Positions 60,862-64,000 of a stretch of DNA of 64,000 nt are shown piece by piece. Origin of the DNA: CAIOYC01 sp964243985 (GTDB lineage Bacteria > Pseudomonadota > Alphaproteobacteria > Caulobacterales > Caulobacteraceae); NCBI GenBank assembly GCA_964243985.1, contig CAXTHJ010000004.1, forward strand, positions 28,176 through 92,175, in the 5' to 3' direction. Positions within the stretch are counted from its first letter, which is position 1. Each line of letters opens with the position of its first letter. The notes below the pieces were generated by a model. That model had not been told where the DNA came from, searched no databases, and saw only the letters and a program-made list of their open reading frames with translations. A program made the translations under genes and the position numbers.

Positions 60862-61928
60862 GCCGCCGCCCGAAACCACAGCCCGGCGTCGCCGTAGGAA
60901 TAGAAGCGGTATCCGGCGGTGATGGCGTGATCGTAGGCGTCTCGCGCCGTCTTCAGGCCGGCGAAGGCCGACACCAGCATCAAGAGGGTGGATTTGGGTA
61001 GATGGAAATTGGTCATGAGACTGTCGGCTGCCTTGAAGCGGTAGCCGGGGGTGATGAAGATGTCGGTCTCGCCGGTAAACGGCTTCACTGTTCCATCTGG
61101 ATCAGTAGCGGATTCCAAAAGGCGCAGGGATGTGGTGCCGACGCAAACGATCCGTCCGCCGGCGCGGCGTGCGGCGTTGAGAGCGGCGGCTGTTTCTACG
61201 GAGAGTTCACCGGTTTCCGCGTGCATCTTGTGATCGGCGATCTCGTCCACCTTCACCGGCAGAAATGTGCCCGCGCCCACGTGGAGGGTGACGAAGGTCT
61301 GCGCCACGCCTTTAGCTTTCAGCGCCGCCAGAAGCTTGGATGTGAAATGAAGCCCGGCCGTGGGCGCCGCCACCGATCCGTCTGCGCGGGCGTAGATGGT
61401 CTGATAATCCTGCCGGTCCTGATCGTCCTCGTGACGCAGCGCGGCGATATAAGGGGGGAGGGGCATGATGCCGGTGGCCGTGATGGCTTCGTCCAACTTC
61501 GGACCGGAAAGATCAAAGGCGAGGGTGATCTGGCCGTCTTCGGCCTTGGCTTCGACGGCGGCCCATAACGATCGTCCCGCTTCAGGGAGCGACGAGAAGA
61601 CCACCCGGTCTCCTGCGCGCAGGCGCTTGCCGGGCCTCATCAGCGCTGACCATCGGTCGGGGGACAGCCGCTTCAGCAAGGTGGCTTGGACAGGAACTAT
61701 GAACCCACCCCTGTCGCGAACGCCCGAAAGACGCGCCGGGATGACCTTGGTGTCGTTGAAGACCAGAATGTCACCAGCGCGCAAAAGATCCGGTAAGTTC
61801 GAGACCCGCCGATCCGCCAAAGCGCCGTCGGCGGCCACGGTCAAGAGCCGTGCGGAGTCTCGAGGCACGACTGGGCGCAGCGCGATAAGCTCGGCCGGAA
61901 GGTGGAAATCGAAATCGGAAACACGCAT
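60858..61928 (-). CDS. queA: S-adenosylmethionine:tRNA ribosyltransferase-isomerase
   Basis: 356 residues from the ATG at 61928 (MRVSDFDFHLPAELIALRPV), the family's standard start and length; the frame is open upstream but without homology. Motifs: VFNDTKVIPARLSG, PLPPYIAALR, GSVAAPTAGLHFT and NFHLPKSTLLMLVSAF. It converts preQ1 in tRNA to epoxyqueuosine using the ribosyl part of SAM, acting just after Tgt, whose gene overlaps its 3' end. Confidence 0.95.
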   Translation of the reverse strand: MRVSDFDFHLPAELIALRPVVPRDSARLLTVAADGALADRRVSNLPDLLRAGDILVFNDTKVIPARLSGVRDRGGFIVPVQATLLKRLSPDRWSALMRPGKRLRAGDRVVFSSLPEAGRSLWAAVEAKAEDGQITLAFDLSGPKLDEAITATGIMPLPPYIAALRHEDDQDRQDYQTIYARADGSVAAPTAGLHFTSKLLAALKAKGVAQTFVTLHVGAGTFLPVKVDEIADHKMHAETGELSVETAAALNAARRAGGRIVCVGTTSLRLLESATDPDGTVKPFTGETDIFITPGYRFKAADSLMTNFHLPKSTLLMLVSAFAGLKTARDAYDHAITAGYRFYSYGDAGLWFRAAA

Positions 61929-62009
61929 GGCGCGGGCAAACCGCATGTTGGGGAGGCTCTGGTCAAGGCCCGCCGTTGTGCGCCGCAAGAAGAATGCTAA
62001 AGGGCGGCC

Positions 62010-63002
62010 ATGCGGCTTTGGAAGATCATCGCGACGGCAACGGTGGTGGAAGGCGCGGCTGCGGCGGCGCTGGGCAGTGTCGCAGGTCTCGGCGGCGCCG
62101 CGTCCGGGTGGCTCGATCTCCTCAACAATCTGGCGCCGGTTTGGTTTGGCGTAGCGTTGCTTTGCACGCCTTTGGCGGCGGTCCTGATGGCGCCCGGATG
62201 GGCGAGGCGAGGTGTGCTCGGCCTTGCCGTAACAGCAGGGCTTGTCAGCGGAACCGAAGTGCTGCCTGAGCTTTTTGCGGGGCTTGGACCGTTCGGCGGA
62301 CCGTCCGCCCAACCGCTGAAGATCGTCACCTTCAACACCTGGTCGGACAACAGCGCGCCCGAGAAGGTGACCGATCTGATCCGCCGAGCCGATCCTGATG
62401 CGGCCGCCCTAATCGAAATGGGCTGGCCGTTGGTCCATTCTAAGTTGAAGGCCCTGGCCGACGTCTATCCATATCGGACAATTCCTAAGCACGGCTGTCC
62501 GCCGGACATGCTGTTGATCTCAAAGCGACCATTCTCGTCCTATGGCTGTCAGATCACCATCGCGCCGTCCCGACCGGAGGTGACGGAGACCATCGTTTGG
62601 GGCCGCACCAACGCGCCCGACGGGCGGCCGTTCACTCTGGCCACCACCCACTACGCCTGGCCGTTTCCCGGCGGCGGCCAGGAGATGCAGAGGCCCGCCT
62701 TAGCTCATTTCGTGCACGCCCATGCGGACGAAGACATGATCCTGACAGGCGACTTCAACCTGACGCCCTGGACGTTCGCCCTTCGGCGACAGGACCATGA
62801 CTTGAGGCCTCTGACCCGGCGGGATCACGCCATCATCACCTGGCCGGCGATGTTCGCACGGTTGGACAAGCCGACGCCGTTCCCGATCCTGCCGATCGAC
62901 CACATCTACGCTGGCCAGGCCTGGCGGACCATGGGTGTCAACCGCCTCGCCCGCGCGGGATCGGACCACTACGGGATCGAGGCGACATTCGCTCGACATT
63001 AG
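62010..63002 (+). CDS. Endonuclease/exonuclease/phosphatase family membrane protein
   Basis: 330 residues. About three hydrophobic segments (to about residue 95) precede an EEP domain with LKIVTFNTWSDNSAPEK, the metal-binding Glu near LIEMGW, the GDFNLTPWTFALR block and SDHYGIEA at the end. Such two-part proteins are inner-membrane with the catalytic domain probably periplasmic; substrates are phosphodiesters of unknown identity. It is divergent from queA and convergent with the cyclophilin gene. Confidence 0.88.
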   Translation: MRLWKIIATATVVEGAAAAALGSVAGLGGAASGWLDLLNNLAPVWFGVALLCTPLAAVLMAPGWARRGVLGLAVTAGLVSGTEVLPELFAGLGPFGGPSAQPLKIVTFNTWSDNSAPEKVTDLIRRADPDAAALIEMGWPLVHSKLKALADVYPYRTIPKHGCPPDMLLISKRPFSSYGCQITIAPSRPEVTETIVWGRTNAPDGRPFTLATTHYAWPFPGGGQEMQRPALAHFVHAHADEDMILTGDFNLTPWTFALRRQDHDLRPLTRRDHAIITWPAMFARLDKPTPFPILPIDHIYAGQAWRTMGVNRLARAGSDHYGIEATFARH

Positions 63003-63005
63003 AGA

Positions 63006-63473
63006 TCAGGCGTCGGCGGCGACTTTCATGGAGACGATCTTGCCGGGCGCACGAGGCGGCTCGCCCTTGGGGAGGGCGTCAACGTGATCCATGCCGTCGG
63101 TGACTTCGCCCCAGACGGTGTACTGGTTGTCCAGGAAGCGGGCGTCGTCGAACACGATGAAGAACTGGCTGTTGGCCGAGTTCGGGTCGTTGGTGCGGGC
63201 CATGGAGCAGACGCCGCGCACGTGCGGCTCCTTGGAGAACTCCGCCTTCAGGTTCGGCTTGGAGGAGCCGCCGACGCCAACGCCCTTAGGATCGCCGCCC
63301 TGGGCCATAAAGCCTGGGATCACGCGGTGGAAGACGATGCCGTCGTAGAAGCCTTCCCGCGCAAGCTCCTTGATCCGCGCCACGTGGCCGGGGGCGAGGT
63401 CGGGGCGCAGGCGTATGGTGACCGGACCGCCTTCGAGGGTCATGATCAGGGTGTTTTCGGCGTCGTCAGCCAT
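63006..63473 (-). CDS. ppiB: Peptidyl-prolyl cis-trans isomerase, cyclophilin type
   Basis: 155 residues without signal peptide, so cytoplasmic. Cyclophilin signatures: FHRVIPGFMAQGGDPKG (catalytic Arg and Phe), SMARTNDPNSANSQFFI and YTVWGEVTDGMDHVDAL. It catalyses prolyl cis-trans isomerisation in folding proteins. It stands between the EEP gene and the SLT gene and is divergent from the latter. Confidence 0.92.
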   Translation of the reverse strand: MADDAENTLIMTLEGGPVTIRLRPDLAPGHVARIKELAREGFYDGIVFHRVIPGFMAQGGDPKGVGVGGSSKPNLKAEFSKEPHVRGVCSMARTNDPNSANSQFFIVFDDARFLDNQYTVWGEVTDGMDHVDALPKGEPPRAPGKIVSMKVAADA

Positions 63474-63606
63474 GAGCGGGAGCTTTCCGTTTATGAAGAT
63501 CGCGCCTTCTAGCGGGGGATTACGCGAAGGGCCAGCGTCGCCTTAGCCCCAGTCTGCCTAGGCAAAAGAAACCGGGCGTTAACCATAATCCCGGCAATTC
63601 CTGCCT

Positions 63607-64000
63607 ATGGCCGTATCGTCGATCAATGCGCTGAGCGCCGTGGAGCAGGCGGTTCGCACCGCGGCCAACTCCACCGGGGTCGATTTCAGCTTCCTGATGC
63701 GCACGGCTAAGCGGGAAAGCGGCCTGGACGCCAACGCTCACGCGGGCACGTCCTCTGCGGCGGGCCTGTTTCAGTTCATCGAGCAGACTTGGCTTTCCAC
63801 GATGAAGCAGCACGGCTCCGCCCACGGCTACGCCCGCTACGCCGATCTGATCCAGCAGGGGGCGGACGGGCGCTACCACGTGCCGTCTGGGGAAGAGGCG
63901 CGGAAGGTGGTGATGGACCTGCGCCTGGATCCCCATGCGGCGGCGATTATGGCGGGGGAGCTGGCCTCAGATCACGCCGCCTATCTGCGCGGGCGGGTGG
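63607..64000 (+). CDS. SLT-domain lytic transglycosylase-like protein (cut by window edge)
   Basis: From the ATG at 63607 the plus strand stays open to the end, giving 131 residues. The SLT domain starts almost at once: FLMRTAKRESGLDANAHAGT contains the catalytic Glu and the following SSAAGLFQFIEQTW matches the SLT core. No signal peptide is seen at this start, as in flagellar or phage-type SLT proteins. It would cut peptidoglycan glycan strands. The C-terminal part lies outside the window. Confidence 0.88.
   Translation, partial: MAVSSINALSAVEQAVRTAANSTGVDFSFLMRTAKRESGLDANAHAGTSSAAGLFQFIEQTWLSTMKQHGSAHGYARYADLIQQGADGRYHVPSGEEARKVVMDLRLDPHAAAIMAGELASDHAAYLRGRV

Noticed and set aside
1..64000. 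CRISPR arrays, prophage, rRNA operons
   Set aside because: No regularly spaced repeats, no phage structural genes and no rRNA sequence were seen.

Overview
The window is high-GC alphaproteobacterial chromosome, most likely a Caulobacterales member (Caulobacter/Phenylobacterium-like). The clues are the housekeeping order prfB - PBP1A - amiC - rne - M48 protease - DsbA-like, an RNase E ending in a C-terminal GWW motif as known for Caulobacter RNase E, a Coq4-family gene beside DUF4169 and RHH_4 small genes, and an aroQ-accB-accC-aat run. The genus is inferred from content, not from a search.

Left flank (1-28.9 kb, ordinary high GC): a membrane histidine kinase truncated by the window edge, an XRE regulator, a GH130 glycoside phosphorylase, an outer-membrane porin with its own terminator, uvrD/pcrA, a Coq4-type gene with small RHH/CcdA-like/DUF4169 genes, aat, accC, accB, aroQ and a stand-alone thiS. 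Then come two rRNA modification genes (rsuA, rsmC-like), prfB with an intact programmed +1 frameshift, a low-GC methyltransferase gene lying between prfB and mrcA, the cell-wall genes mrcA and amiC, an AraC regulator, rne with a long leader, and thiG 15 kb from thiS.

Middle (about 28.9-58.8 kb, mosaic and on average AT-richer): an exopolysaccharide / O-polysaccharide island. It holds an NAD-dependent epimerase, a BBP2-type outer-membrane barrel with a small secreted Gly/Ala-rich protein, a Tat-type secreted parallel-beta-helix protein, seven glycosyltransferases, a MOP-family flippase (Wzx-like), an FAD oxidoreductase, a Wzy-like polymerase, an O-antigen-ligase-family protein, a BY-kinase/chain-length regulator (Wzc-like) and two acyltransferase-3 genes, one frameshifted. 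Together these could sequentially assemble, flip, polymerise, length-control, acylate and export a surface polysaccharide by a Wzx/Wzy route; no obvious phosphoglycosyltransferase (initiating enzyme) or Wza-type export channel was seen here. Several very small membrane-protein genes lie in the gaps. The island ends in an IS3-family remnant, a pair of small hypothetical genes and a long AT-rich stretch abutting a tRNA-Lys gene, a typical island boundary, although no integrase or direct repeat was found.

Right flank (58.8-64 kb, high GC again): a small lipoprotein, the queuosine genes queA-tgt (translationally coupled by a GTGA overlap), an endonuclease/exonuclease/phosphatase-family membrane protein, a cyclophilin and the start of an SLT-domain lytic transglycosylase cut by the right edge.
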